64,000 nt of DNA from Hydractinia symbiolongicarpus (Eukaryota > Cnidaria > Hydrozoa > Anthoathecata > Hydractiniidae). Below the pieces are notes generated by a model, which worked only from the letters and a program-made list of their open reading frames with translations, ran no database searches and was not told the DNA's origin. Positions 10,628-22,759 of this stretch are shown here, piece by piece (positions within the stretch are counted from its first letter, which is position 1; every line of letters begins with the position of its first letter). The stretch lies in assembly GCF_029227915.1 (NCBI RefSeq), contig NC_079885.1:19727001-19791000 (forward strand), given 5' to 3'. Position numbers and translations under genes: made by a program.

Positions 10628-10684
<57 letters not shown>
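10611..10684 (+). tRNA. tRNA-Asn-GTT: tRNA-Asn(GTT), A half
   Basis: Identical to the array consensus. Confidence 0.93.
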
Positions 10685-11147
10685 CAATGAACAAATACTT
10701 CGATCAGATGAAACAGTTAGTGCTACCACTGCTTATGGTTTCCAATGTGACGATAATTGTAAAAGCAACGGTAGTTTTAGTCTTGAAACTACGTTTACCT
10801 GCATAGTCAGATGTGGTGTTAAAAACATTGAAATTGAATTAGCTAACTAGTAAATAGGGATACTTCAGTATGTTTCGTGTCTTAGTGCCGCAATTGGTTA
10901 GCGCGTTCGGCTGTTAACGGAGAGGTTGGTGGTTCAAGCCCACCCGGGGAGGCGATGAAAAAATATGTCCATAAGAAGAATCAGAGAGTGCTATCACTGC
11001 CTCTTATTCCTAATTTCACGTTAACTGTAAGAGCAACGGTAGTGTTTCTCTTGTAGCCATGTTTACTGGCATCATCAGATGTGCTATTAAAAATAAATGA
11101 AAGTAAATGAGCCAACTTGTAAATAGGGAAACTTCAGTAAGTTTCAT

Positions 11148-11167
11148 GTCTCCGTGGCGCAATTGGC

Positions 11168-11221
<54 letters not shown>
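11148..11221 (+). tRNA. tRNA-Asn-GTT: tRNA-Asn(GTT), A half
   Basis: One D-loop change (GGCTAG for GGTTAG); all stems pair. Confidence 0.91.
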
Positions 11222-11684
11222 CAATGAACAAATACTTCGATCAGATGAAACAGATAGTGCTACAACTGCTTATGATTCCTAATGTCACGATAATTGTAAA
11301 AGCAACGGTAGTTTTAGTCTTGAAACTACGTTTACCTGCATAGTCAGATGTGGTGTTAAAAACATTGAAATTGAATTAGCTAACTAGTAAATAGGGATAT
11401 TTCAGTATGTTTCGTGTCTCCGTGCCGCAATTGGTAAGCGCGTTCGGCTGTTAACGGAAAGAATGGTGGTTTAAGCCCAAACGGGGAAGCGATGAACAAA
11501 TATGTCCATCAGAAGAATCAGAGAGTGCTATCACTGCCTCTTATTCCTAATGTCACGTTATTTGTAACAGCAACGGTAGTGTTACTCTTGTAGCCATGTT
11601 TACTGGCATCATCAGATGTGCTATTAAAAATAAATGAAAGCAAATGAGCCAACTTGTATATAGGGAAACTTCAGTAAGTTTCAT

Positions 11685-11725
11685 GTCTCCGTGGCGCAAT
11701 TGGTTAGCGCGTTCGGCTGTTAACT

Positions 11726-11758
<33 letters not shown>
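11685..11758 (+). tRNA. tRNA-Asn-GTT: tRNA-Asn(GTT), A half
   Basis: Anticodon-stem 3' side CTGAA makes a G30-U40 wobble; otherwise consensus. Confidence 0.88.
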
Positions 11759-12221
11759 CAATGAACAAATACTTCGATCAGATGAAACAGATAGTGCTAC
11801 AACTGCTTATGATTCCTAATGTCACGATAATTGTAAAGGCAACGGTAGTTTTAGTCTTGAAACTACGTTTACCTGCATAGTCAGATGTGGTGTTAAAAAC
11901 ATTGAAATTGAATTAGCTAACTAGTAAATAGGGATATTTCAGTATGTTTCGTGTCTCCGTGCCGCAATTGGTAAGCGCGTTCGGCAGTTAACGGAAAGAA
12001 TGGTGGTTTAAGCCCAAACGGGGAAGCGATGAACAAATATGTCCATCAGAAGAATCAGAGAGTGCTATCACTGCCTCTTATTCCTAATGTCACGTTATTT
12101 GTAACAGCAATGGTAGTGTTACTCTTGTAGCCATGTTTACTGGCATCATCAGATGTGCTATTAAAAATAAATGAAAGTAAATAAGCCAACTTTTAAATAG
12201 GGAAACTTCAGTAAGTTTCAT

Positions 12222-12263
12222 GTCTCCCTGGCGCAATTGGTTAGCGCGTTCAACTGTTAACCA

Positions 12264-12295
<32 letters not shown>
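12222..12295 (+). pseudogene. tRNA-Asn pseudogene, A half, broken anticodon stem
   Basis: Anticodon stem TTCAA/CCAAA has three mismatches in a row (29:41, 30:40, 31:39), and the acceptor has C7:C66. The anticodon GTT remains, but the arm should not fold. Confidence 0.7.
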
Positions 12296-12758
12296 CAATG
12301 AACAAATACTTCGATCAGATGAAACAGATAGTGCTACCACTGCTTATGATTCCTAATGTCACGATAATTGTAAAAGCAACGGTAGTTTTAGTCTTGAAAC
12401 TACGTTTACCTGCATAGTCAGATGTGCTGTTAAGAACACTGAAATTGAATTAGCCTACTAGTGAATAGGGATACTTCAGTAAGTTTCGCGTCTCCGTAGC
12501 GCAATTTGTTGGCGCGTTAGGCTGTTAACGAAAAGTTTGGTGGTTCAAGCCCACCCGGGGAAGCGATGAACAAGTATGTCCATCAGAAAAATCAGAGAGT
12601 GCTATCACTGCCTCTTATTCCTAATGTCACGTTAACTGTAAGAGAAACGGTAGTGTTACTGTTGTAGCCATGTTTACTGGCATCATCAGATGTGCTATTA
12701 GAAATAAATGAAAGTAAATGAGTCAACTTGTAAATAGGGAAACTTCAGTAAGTTTCAT

Positions 12759-12775
12759 GTCTCCGTGGCGCAATT

Positions 12776-12832
<57 letters not shown>
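12759..12832 (+). tRNA. tRNA-Asn-GTT: tRNA-Asn(GTT), A half
   Basis: Identical to consensus; the 3' flank carries AAATTCTTTGATC rather than AAATACTTCGATC. Confidence 0.93.
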
Positions 12833-13296
12833 CAATGAACAAATTCTTTGATCAGATGAAACAGATAGTGCTACCACTGCTTATGATTCCTAATGTCACG
12901 ATAATTGTAAAAGCAACGGTAGTTTTAGTCTTGAAACTACGTTTACTTGCATAGTCAGATGTGGTGTTAAAAACATTGAAATTGAATAAGCTAACTAATA
13001 AAAAAGGGATACTTCAGTATGTTTCGTGTGTCCGTGCCGCAATTGGTTAACGCGTTCGCCTGTTAACTGAAAGGTTGGTGGATCAAGCCCACCCGGGGAA
13101 GCGATGAACAAATATGTCCATCAGAAGAATCAGAGAGTGCTATCACCGCCTCTTATCCCTAATGTCACGTTAACTCTAAAAGCAACGGTAGTGTTACTCT
13201 TGTAGCCATGTTTACTGGCATCATCAGATGTTCTATTAAAAATAAATGAAAGTAAATGAGCCAACTTGTAAATAGGGAAACTTCAGTAACTTTCAT

Positions 13297-13318
13297 GTCT
13301 CCGTGGCGCAATTGGTTG

Positions 13319-13370
<52 letters not shown>
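13297..13370 (+). tRNA. tRNA-Asn-GTT: tRNA-Asn(GTT), A half
   Basis: Consensus except G21 in the D loop. The unit is the same type as 948 and 7930 but lacks the acceptor mismatch of 948. Confidence 0.91.
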
Positions 13371-13833
13371 CAATGAACAAATACTTCCATCAGATGAAAC
13401 AGATAGCGCTACCACTGCTTATGATTCCTAATGTCACGATAATTGTAAAAGCAACAGTAGTTTTAGTCTTGAAACTGCGTTTGCCTGCATAGTCAGATAT
13501 GGTGTTAAAAACATTGAAATTGAATTAGCTAACTAGTAAATAGGGATACTTCAGTATGTTTCGTGCCTTCGTGTCTCAATTTGTTGGCGCGTTCGGCTGT
13601 TAACGGAAAATTTGGTGGTTCAAGCCCACCCGGGGAAGCGATGAACAAGTATGTCCATCAGAAGAATCAGAGAGTGCTATCACTGCCTCTTATTCCTAAT
13701 GTCACGTTAACTGTAAAAGCAACGGTAGTGTTACTCTTGTAGCCATGTTTACTGGCATCATCAGATGTTCTATTAAAAATAAATGAAAGTAAATGAGCCA
13801 ACTTGTAAATAGGGAAACTTCAGTAAGTTTCAT

Positions 13834-13850
13834 GTCTCCGGGGCGCAATT

Positions 13851-13883
<33 letters not shown>

Positions 13884-13907
13884 TTGGTTCAAGCCCACCC
13901 GGGGACG
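13834..13907 (+). tRNA. tRNA-Asn(GTT), A half, degenerate U8G type
   Basis: U8 replaced by G plus a U50:C64 T-stem mismatch. Third member of the 5781/8467 type. Confidence 0.62.
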
Positions 13908-14100
13908 CAAAGAACAAATACTTCGATCAGATGAAACAGATAGTGCTACAACTCCTTCTGATTCCTAATGTCACGATAATTGTAAAAGCAACGGTAGTTT
14001 TAGTCTTGAAACTACGTTTACCTGCATGTCAGATGTGGTGTTAAAAACATTGAAATTGAATTAGCTAACTAGTAAATAGGGATATTTCAGTATGTTTCGT

Positions 14101-14174
14101 GTCTCCGTGCCGCAATTGGTAAGCGCGTTCGGCTGTTAACGGAAAGGTTGGTGGTTCAAGCCCAAACGGGGAAG
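14101..14174 (+). pseudogene. B-half tRNA-Asn relic, AAAC type (B1a)
   Basis: B1 mismatches plus GGTAAGCG in the D loop and CCAAA on the T-stem 3' side (49:65 and 50:64 mismatched). It is the commonest relic. Other starts: 2290, 4438, 4975, 6048, 6585, 7122, 8734, 9269, 10342, 11416, 11953, 14638, 15175, 16249, 17591, 19200, 21345, 21882, 27782, 33631, 36314, 38997, 40068, 41676, 47846, 50528, 56415 and 58561. The relic at 56415 has a B1-type 3' end. Confidence 0.85.
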
Positions 14175-14369
14175 CGATGAACAAATATGTCCATCAGAAG
14201 AATCAGAGAGTGTTATCACTGCCTCTTATTCCTAATTTCACGTTATTTGTAAGAGCAACGGTAGTGTTACTCCTGTAGCCATGTTTACTGGCATCATCAG
14301 ATGTGCTATTAAAAATAAATGAAAGTAAATGAGTCAACTTGTAAATAGGGAAACTTCAGTAAGTTTCAT

Positions 14370-14387
14370 GTCTCCGTGGCGCAATTA

Positions 14388-14441
<54 letters not shown>

Positions 14442-14443
14442 TG
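14370..14443 (+). tRNA. tRNA-Asn(GTT), A half, G18 lost
   Basis: D loop reads AATTAGTTA, replacing the first invariant G with A and altering the A box. G1-U72 wobble in the acceptor. Confidence 0.66.
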
Positions 14444-14906
14444 CAATGAACAAATACTTCGATCAGATGAAACAGATAGTGCTACAACTGCTTATGATTC
14501 CTAATGTCACGATAATTGTAAAAGCAACGGTAGTTTTAGTCTTGAAACTACGTTTACCTGCATAGTCAGATGTGGTGTTAAAAACATTGAAATTGAATTA
14601 GCTAACTAGTAAATAGGGATATTTCAGTATGTTTCGTGTCTCCGTGCCGCAATTGGTAAGCGCGTTCGGCTGTTAACGGAAAGGTTGGTGGTTCAAGCCC
14701 AAACGGGGAAGCGATGAACAAATATGTCCATCAGAAGAATCAGAGAGTGCTATCACTGCCTCTTATTCCTAATGTCACGTTATTTGTAAGAGCAACGGTA
14801 GTGTTACTCTTGTAGCCATGTTTACTGGCATCATCAGATGTGCTATTAAAAATAAATGAAAGTAAATAAGCCAACTTTTAAATAGGGAAACTTCAGTAAG
14901 TTTCAT

Positions 14907-14923
14907 GTCTCCGTGGCGCAATT

Positions 14924-14968
<45 letters not shown>

Positions 14969-14980
14969 AACCCGGGGATG
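14907..14980 (+). tRNA. tRNA-Asn-GTT: tRNA-Asn(GTT), A half, T-stem mismatch
   Basis: TTCAAGCCAACC gives a G52:A62 mismatch next to the T loop and changes the end of the B box; G1-U72 wobble. Confidence 0.7.
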
Positions 14981-15443
14981 CAATGAACAAATACTTCGAT
15001 CAGATGAAACAGATAGTGCTACCACTGCTTATGATTCCTAATGTCACGATAATTGTAAAAGCAACGGTACTTTTGGTCTTGAAACTGCGTTTACCTGCAT
15101 AGTCAGATGTGGTGTTAAAAACATTGAAATTGAATTAGGTAACTAGTAAATAGGGATACTTTAGTATGTTTCGTGTCTCCGTGCCGCAATTGGTAAGCGC
15201 GTTCGGCTGTTAACGGAAAGGTTGGTGGTTTAAGCCCAAACGGGGAAGCGATGAACAAATATGTCCATCAGAAGAATCAGAGAGTGTTATCACTGCCTCT
15301 TATTCCTAATTTCACGTTATTTGTAAGAGCAACGGTAGTGTTACTCCTGTAGCCATGTTTACTGGCATCATCAGATGTGCTATTAAAAATAAATGAAAGT
15401 AAATGAGTCAACTTGTAAATAGGGAAACTTCAGTAAGTTTCAT

Positions 15444-15461
15444 GTCTCCGTGGCGCAATTA

Positions 15462-15515
<54 letters not shown>

Positions 15516-15517
15516 TG
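15444..15517 (+). tRNA. tRNA-Asn(GTT), A half, G18 lost
   Basis: Carries the AATTAGTTA D loop and G1-U72 of the copy at 14370, two dimers earlier. Confidence 0.66.
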
Positions 15518-15980
15518 CAATGAACAAATACTTCGATCAGATGAAACAGATAGTGCTACCACTGCTTATGATTCCTAATGTCACGATAATTGTAAAAGCA
15601 ACGGTACTTTTGGTCTTGAAACTGCGTTTACCTGCATAGTCAGATGTGGTGTTAAAAACATTGAAATTGAATTAGGTAACTAGTAAATAGGGATACTTTA
15701 GTATGTTTCGTGTCTCCGTGCCGCAATTGGTTAGTGCGTTCGGCTGTTAACGGAAAGGTTAGTGGTTCAAACCCACCCGGGGAAGCGATGAACAAATATG
15801 TCCATCAGAAGATTCAGAGAGTGCTATCACTGCCTCTTATTCATAATATTCACGTTAACTGTAAGAGCAACGGTAGTGTTACACTTGTAGCCATGTCTAC
15901 TGGCATCATCAAATGTGCTATTAAAAATAAATGAAAGTAAATGAGCCAACTTGTAAATAGGGAAACTTCAGTAAATTCAT

Positions 15981-15997
15981 GTCTCCGTGGCGCAATT

Positions 15998-16054
<57 letters not shown>
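15981..16054 (+). tRNA. tRNA-Asn-GTT: tRNA-Asn(GTT), A half
   Basis: Consensus at all 74 positions, with the shortened GTAAATTCAT leader and CAGTGAATAAA 3' flank. Confidence 0.93.
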
Positions 16055-16517
16055 CAGTGAATAAATACTTCGATCAGATGAAACAGATAGTGCTACCACT
16101 GCTTATGATTCCTAATGTCACGATAATTGTAAAAGCAACGGTAGTTTTTGTCTTGAAACTACGTTTACCTGCATAGTCAGATGTGGTGTTAAAAACATTG
16201 AAATTGAATTAGCTAACTAGTAAATAGGGATATTTCAGTATGTTTCGTGTCTCCGTGCCGCAATTGGTAAGCGCGTTCGGCTGTTAACGGAAAGGTTGGT
16301 GGTTCAAGCCCAAACGGGGAAGCGATGAACAAATATGTCCATCAGAAGAATCAGAGAGTGCTATCACTGCCTCTTATTCCTAATGTCACGTTATTTGTAA
16401 GAGCAACAGGAGTGTTACTCTTGTAGCCATGTTTACTGGCATCATCAGATGTGCTATTAAAAATAAATGAAAGTAAATAAGCCAACTTTTAAATAGGGAA
16501 ACTTCAGTAAGTTTCAT

Positions 16518-16534
16518 GTCTCCGTGGCGCAATT

Positions 16535-16581
<47 letters not shown>

Positions 16582-16591
16582 AACGGGGAAG
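16518..16591 (+). pseudogene. A/B hybrid tRNA-Asn pseudogene
   Basis: The 5' two-thirds is perfect A type, but the 3' end is CCCAAACGGGGAAG as in B relics, giving mismatches 49:65, 50:64 and 1:72. It is followed by a B spacer and, 269 bp on, by another A copy. This is a recombination joint between A and B halves. Confidence 0.75.
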
Positions 16592-16786
16592 CGATGAACA
16601 AATATGTCCATCAGAAGAATCAGAGAGTGCTATCACTGCCTCTTACTCCTAATGTCACGTTATTTGTAAGAGCAACAGGAGTGTTACTCTTGTAGCCATG
16701 TTTACTGGCATCATCAGATGTGCTATTAAAAATAAATGAAAGTAAATAAGCCAACTTTTAAATAGGGAAACTTCAGTAAGTTTCAT

Positions 16787-16803
16787 GTCTCCGTGGCGCA
16801 ATT

Positions 16804-16848
<45 letters not shown>

Positions 16849-16860
16849 AACCCGGGGATG
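16787..16860 (+). tRNA. tRNA-Asn-GTT: tRNA-Asn(GTT), A half, T-stem mismatch
   Basis: G52:A62 mismatch and G1-U72 as at 14907. Lies only 269 bp after the previous A-position copy. Confidence 0.7.
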
Positions 16861-17322
16861 CAATGAACAAATACTTCGATCAGATGAAACAGATAGTGCT
16901 ACCACTGCTTATGATTCCTAATGTCACGATAATTGTAAAAGCAACGGTACTTTTGGTCTTGAAACTGCGTTTACCTGCATAGTCAGATGTGGTGTTAAAA
17001 ACATTGAAATTGAATTAGGTAACTAGTAAATAGGGATACTTTAGTATGTTTCGTGTCTCCGTGCCGCAGTTGGTTAGTGAGTTCGGCTGTTAACGGCAAG
17101 GTTGGTGGTTCAAACCAACCCGGGGAAGCGATGAACAAATATGTCCATCAGAAGATTCAGAGAGTGCTATCACTGCCTCTTATTCCTAAAGTCACGTTAA
17201 CTGTAAGAGCAACGGTAGTGTTACACTTGTAGCCGTGTCTACTGGCATCATCAGATGTGCTATTAAAAATAAATAAAAGTAAATGAGCCAACTTGTAAAT
17301 AGGGAAACTTCAGTAAATTCAT

Positions 17323-17339
17323 GTCTCCGTGGCGCAATT

Positions 17340-17396
<57 letters not shown>
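17323..17396 (+). tRNA. tRNA-Asn-GTT: tRNA-Asn(GTT), A half
   Basis: Identical to consensus; short GTAAATTCAT leader. Confidence 0.93.
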
Positions 17397-17859
17397 CAGT
17401 GAATAAATACTTCGATCAGATGAAACAGATAGTTCTACAACTGCTTATGATTCCTAATGTCACGATAATTGTAAAAGCAACGGTAGTTTTAGTCTTGAAA
17501 CTACGTTTACCTGCATAGTCAGATGTGGTGTTAAAAACATTGAAATTGAATTAGCTAACTAGTAAATAGGGATATTTCAGTATGTTTCGTGTCTCCGTGC
17601 CGCAATTGGTAAGCGCGTTCGGCTGTTAACGGAAAGGTTGGTGGTTCAAGCCCAAACGGGGAAGCGATGAACAAATATGTCCATCAGAAGAATCAGAGAG
17701 TGCTATCACTGCCTCTTATTCCTAATGTCACGTTATTTGTAAGAGCAACGGGAGTGTTACTCTTGTAGCCATGTTTACTGGCATCATCAGATGTGCTATT
17801 AAAAATAAATGAAAGTAAATGAGCCAACTTTTAAATAGGGAAACTTCAGTAAGTTTCAT

Positions 17860-17876
17860 GTCTCCGTGGCGCAATT

Positions 17877-17933
<57 letters not shown>
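17860..17933 (+). tRNA. tRNA-Asn-GTT: tRNA-Asn(GTT), A half
   Basis: Identical to consensus. In its spacer the TTTT is broken (GTACTGTTAGTC), so the usual terminator candidate is absent. Confidence 0.93.
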
Positions 17934-18395
17934 CAATGAACAAATACTTCGATCAGATGAAACAGATAGTGCTACCACTGCTTATGATTCCTAATGTCAC
18001 GATAATTGTAAAAGCAACGGTACTGTTAGTCTTGAAACTACGTTTACCTGGATAGTCAGATGTGGTGTTAAAAACATTGAAATTGAATTAGGTAACTAGT
18101 AAATAGGGATACTGTAGTATGTTTTGTGTCTCCGTGCCGCAATTGGTTAGCGCGTTCGGCTGTTAACGGAAAGGTTAGTGGTTCAAGCCCAAACGGGGAA
18201 GCGATGAACAAATATGTCCATCAGAAGAATCAGAGAGTGCTATCACTGCCTCTTATTCCTAAAGTCACGTTAACTGTAAGAGCAACGGTAGTGTTACACT
18301 TGTAGCCATGTCTACTGGCATCATCAGATGTGCTATTAAAAATAAATGAAAGTAAATGAGCCAACTTGTAAATAGGGAAACTTCAGTAAATTCAT

Positions 18396-18469
18396 GTCTC
18401 CGTGGCGCAATTGGTGAGCGCGTTCGGCTGTTAACCGAGAGGTTGGTGGTTCAAGCCCACCCGGGGACG
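18396..18469 (+). tRNA. tRNA-Asn-GTT: tRNA-Asn(GTT), A half
   Basis: CCGAG makes a U27-G43 wobble, and the D loop has GGTGAG. All stems can pair. Confidence 0.85.
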
Positions 18470-18703
18470 CAGTGAATAAATACTTCGATCAGATGAAACA
18501 GATAGTGCTACCACTGCTTCTGATTCCTAATGTCACGATAATTGTAAAAGCAACGGTAGTTTTAGTCTTGAAACTACGTTTACCTGCATAGTCAGATGTG
18601 CTGTTAAGAACACTGAAATTGAATTAGCTAACTAGTAAAGAGGGATACTTCAGTATGTTTCGTGCCTTCGTGTCTCAATTTTTGGCGCGTTCGGCTGTTA
18701 ACG

Positions 18704-18734
<31 letters not shown>

Positions 18735-18931
18735 AGCGATGAACAAGTATGTCCATCAGAAAAATCAGAGAGTGCTATCACTGCCTCTTATTCCTAATGT
18801 CATGTTAACTGTAAGAGCAACGGTAGTGTTACTGTTGTAGCCATGTTTACTGGCATCATCAGATGTGCTAGTAGAAATAAATGAAAGTAAATGTGTCAAC
18901 TTGTAAATAGGGAAACTTCAGTAAGTTTCAT

Positions 18932-18948
18932 GTCTCCGTGCCGAAATT

Positions 18949-19005
<57 letters not shown>
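18932..19005 (+). pseudogene. B-like/A hybrid tRNA-Asn pseudogene at A position
   Basis: The 5' part is TGCCGAAATTGG, with D-stem mismatches 10:25 and 13:22, but the anticodon and acceptor arms are A type. B-type sequence has replaced the start of an A copy. Confidence 0.65.
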
Positions 19006-19468
19006 CAGTGAATAAATACTTCGATCAGATGAAACAGATAGTTCTACAACTGCTTATGATTCCTAATGTCACGATAATTGTAAAAGCAACGGTAGTTTTA
19101 GTCTTGAAACTACGTTTACCTGCATAGTCAGATGTGGTGTTAAAAACATTGAAATTGAATTAGCTAACTAGTAAATAGGGATATTTCAGTATGTTTCGTG
19201 TCTCCGTGCCGCAATTGGTAAGCGCGTTCGGCTGTTAACGGAAAGGTTGGTGGTTCAAGCCCAAACGGGGAAGCGATGAACAAATATGTCCATCAGAAGA
19301 ATCAGAGAGTGCTATCACTGCCTCTTATTCCTAATGTCACGTTATTTGTAAGAGCAACGGGAGTGTTACTCTTGTAGCCATGTTTACTGGCATCATCAGA
19401 TGTGCTATTAAAAATAAATGAAAGTAAATGAGCCAACTTTTAAATAGGGAAACTTCAGTAAGTTTCAT

Positions 19469-19485
19469 GTCTCCGTGGCGCAATT

Positions 19486-19542
<57 letters not shown>
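19469..19542 (+). tRNA. tRNA-Asn-GTT: tRNA-Asn(GTT), A half
   Basis: Identical to consensus. Unit duplicates 17860 at +1609 bp, including the broken TTTT. Confidence 0.93.
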
Positions 19543-20004
19543 CAATGAACAAATACTTCGATCAGATGAAACAGATAGTGCTACCACTGCTTATGATTCC
19601 TAATGTCACGATAATTGTAAAAGCAACGGTACTGTTAGTCTTGAAACTACGTTTACCTGGATAGTCAGATGTGGTGTTAAAAACATTGAAATTGAATTAG
19701 GTAACTAGTAAATAGGGATACTGTAGTATGTTTTGTGTCTCCGTGCCGCAATTGGTTAGCGCGTTCGGCTGTTAACGGAAAGGTTAGTGGTTCAAGCCCA
19801 AACGGGGAAGCGATGAACAAATATGTCCATCAGAAGAATCAGAGAGTGCTATCACTGCCTCTTATTCCTAAAGTCACGTTAACTGTAAGAGCAACGGTAG
19901 TGTTACACTTGTAGCCATGTCTACTGGCATCATCAGATGTGCTATTAAAAATAAATGAAAGTAAATGAGCCAACTTGTAAATAGGGAAACTTCAGTAAAT
20001 TCAT

Positions 20005-20078
20005 GTCTCCGTGGCGCAATTGGTTAGCGCGTTCGGCTGTTAACCGAGAGGTTGGTGGTTCAAGCCCACCCGGGGACG
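20005..20078 (+). tRNA. tRNA-Asn-GTT: tRNA-Asn(GTT), A half
   Basis: U27-G43 wobble only; duplicate of 18396 but with the normal GGTTAG D loop. Confidence 0.87.
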
Positions 20079-20312
20079 CAGTGAATAAATACTTCGATCA
20101 GATGAAACAGATAGTGCTACCACTGCTTCTGATTCCTAATGTCACGATAATTGTAAAAGCAACGGTAGTTTTAGTCTTGAAACTACGTTTACCTGCATAG
20201 TCAGATGTGCTGTTAAGAACACTGAAATTGAATTAGCTAACTAGTAAAGAGGGATACTTCAGTATGTTTCGTGCCTTCGTGTCTCAATTTTTGGCGCGTT
20301 CGGCTGTTAACG

Positions 20313-20343
<31 letters not shown>

Positions 20344-20540
20344 AGCGATGAACAAGTATGTCCATCAGAAAAATCAGAGAGTGCTATCACTGCCTCTTAT
20401 TCCTAATGTCATGTTAACTGTAAGAGCAACGGTAGTGTTACTGTTGTAGCCATGTTTACTGGCATCATCAGATGTGCTAGTAGAAATAAATGAAAGTAAA
20501 TGTGTCAACTTGTAAATAGGGAAACTTCAGTAAGTTTCAT

Positions 20541-20614
20541 GTCTCCGTGCCGAAATTGGTTAGCGCGTTCGGCTGTTAACGGAAAGGTTGGTGGTTCAAA
20601 ACCACCCTGGGACG
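20541..20614 (+). pseudogene. B-like tRNA-Asn pseudogene at A position
   Basis: TGCCGAAATTGG, AACGGAA (30:40 mismatch) and CAAAACCACCCTGGGAC: B-type body with an A-type 3' end and an A spacer. Several stem mismatches. Confidence 0.7.
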
Positions 20615-20849
20615 CAATGAACAAATACTTCGATCAGATGAAACAGTTAGTGCTACCACTGCTTATGATTCCCTATGTCACGATAATTGTAAAAGCAACG
20701 GTAGTTTTAGTCTTGAAACTACGTTTACCTGCATAGTCAGATGTGGTGTTAAAATCATTGAAATTGAATTAGCTAACTAATATATAGGGATACTTCAGTA
20801 TGTTTTGTGTCTTAGTGCCGCAATTGGTTAGCGCGTTTGGCTGTTAACG

Positions 20850-20880
<31 letters not shown>

Positions 20881-21077
20881 GGCGATGAACAAATATGTCC
20901 ATCAGAAGAATCAGAGAGTGCTATCACTGCCTCTTATTCCTAATATCACGTTAAGTGTAAGAGCAACGGTAGTGTTACTCTTGTAGCCATGTTTACTAGC
21001 ATCATCAGATGTGCTATTAAAAATAAATGAAAGTAAATGAGCCAACTTGTAAATAGGGAAACTTCAGTAAGTTTCAT

Positions 21078-21094
21078 GTCTCCGTGGCGCAATT

Positions 21095-21151
<57 letters not shown>
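21078..21151 (+). tRNA. tRNA-Asn-GTT: tRNA-Asn(GTT), A half
   Basis: Identical to consensus. Spacer has GATGAAGCAG, shared with the unit at 27515. Confidence 0.93.
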
Positions 21152-21613
21152 CAATGAACAAATACTTCGATCAGATGAAGCAGATAGTGCTACAACTGCT
21201 TATGATTCCTAATGTCACGATAATTGTAAAAGCAACGGTAGTTTTAGTCTTGAAACTACGTTTACCTGCATAGTCAGATGTGGTGTTAAAAACATTGAAA
21301 TTGAATTAGCTAACTAGTAAATAGGGATATTTCAGTATGTTTCGTGTCTCCTTGCCGCAATTGGTAAGCGCGTTCGGCTGTTAACGGAAAGGTTGGTGGT
21401 TCAAGCCCAAACGGGGAAGCGATGAACAAATATGTCCATCAGAAGAATCAGAGAGTGCTATCACTGCCTCTTATTCCTAATGTCACGTTATTTGTAAGAG
21501 CAACGGTAGTGTAACTCTTGTAGCCATGTTTACTGGCATCATTAGATTACTATTAAAAATAAATGAAAGTAAATAAGCCAACTTGTAAATAGGGAAACTT
21601 CAGTAAGTTTCAT

Positions 21614-21630
21614 GTCTCCGTGGCGCAATT

Positions 21631-21687
<57 letters not shown>
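21614..21687 (+). tRNA. tRNA-Asn-GTT: tRNA-Asn(GTT), A half
   Basis: Identical to consensus. Confidence 0.93.
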
Positions 21688-22148
21688 CAATGAACAAATA
21701 CTTCGATCAGATGAAACAGATAGTGCTACAACTGCTTATGATTCCTAATGTCACGATAATTGTAAAAGCAACGGTAGTTTTAGTCTTGAAACTACGTTTA
21801 CCTGCATAGTCAGATGTGGTGTTAAAAACATTGAAATTGAATTAGCTAACTAGTAAATAGGGATATTTCAGTATGTTTCGTGTCTCCGTGCCGCAATTGG
21901 TAATGCGTTCGGCTGTTAACGGAAAGTTGGTGGTTCAAGCCCAAACGGGGAAGCGATGAACAAATATGTCTATTAGAAGAATCAGAGAGTGCTATCACTG
22001 CCTCTTATTCGTTATGTCACGTTATTTGTAAGAGCAACGGTAGTGTTACTCTTGTAGCCATGTTTACTGGCATCATCAGATGTGCTATTAAAAATAAATG
22101 AAAGTAAATAAGCCAACTTTTAAATAGGGAAACTTCAGTAAGTTTCAT

Positions 22149-22165
22149 GTCTCCGTGGCGCAATT

Positions 22166-22198
<33 letters not shown>

Positions 22199-22222
22199 TT
22201 GGTTCAAGCCCACCCGGGGACG
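22149..22222 (+). tRNA. tRNA-Asn-GTT: tRNA-Asn(GTT), A half, T-stem mismatch
   Basis: GTTGG in the T stem gives U50:C64. First copy of the 2950-bp block; same change at 25101 and 28051. Confidence 0.77.
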
Positions 22223-22685
22223 CAATGAACAAATACTTCGATCAGATGAAACAGATAGTGCTACCACTGCTTATGATTCCTAATGTCACGATAATTGTAA
22301 AAGCAACGGTAGTTTTAGTCTTGAAACTACGTTTACCTGCATAGTCAGATGTGGTGTTAAAAACATTAAAATTGAATTAGCTAACTAATAAAAAAGGGAT
22401 ACTTCAGTATGTTTCGTGTCTCCGTGCCGCAATTGGTTAGCGCGTTCGGCTGTTAACGGAAAGGTTGGTGGTTCAAACCCACCCGGGGAAGCGATGAACA
22501 AATATGTCCATCAGAAGAATCAGAGAGTGGTATCACTGCCTCTTATTCCTAAAGTCACGTTAACTGTAAGAGCAACGGTAGTGTTACACTTGTAGCCATG
22601 TCTACTGGCATCATCAGATGTGCTATTAAAAATAAGTGAAAGTAAATGAGCCAACTTGTAAATAGGGAAACTTCAGTAAGTTCAT

Positions 22686-22702
22686 GTCTCCGTGGCGCAA
22701 TT

Positions 22703-22759
<57 letters not shown>
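22686..22759 (+). tRNA. tRNA-Asn-GTT: tRNA-Asn(GTT), A half joined to B spacer
   Basis: Consensus tRNA, but followed by the B-type spacer (AAATATGTCCATCAG) and, 268 bp later, by another A copy. No TTTT is seen in this spacer. Confidence 0.92.

Larger units (their letters stand above)
17397..20614 (+). repeat. Three-dimer block, two copies (period 1609 bp)
   Basis: 17397-19005 and 19006-20614 carry the same succession: GTTCTACAACTG spacer, broken TTTT (GTACTGTTAG), the GGTTAGTGG relic, the CCGAGAGG tRNA and the one-base-short B2 relic. The second copy ends in a B-like tRNA where the first ends in an A/B hybrid. Confidence 0.85.

Noticed and set aside
15710-15934. Single longer ORF of 74 codons across a B relic
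   Set aside because: It exists only because an extra base (CATAATATTCACG) shifts the frame in one unit; it is not shared with neighbouring units.
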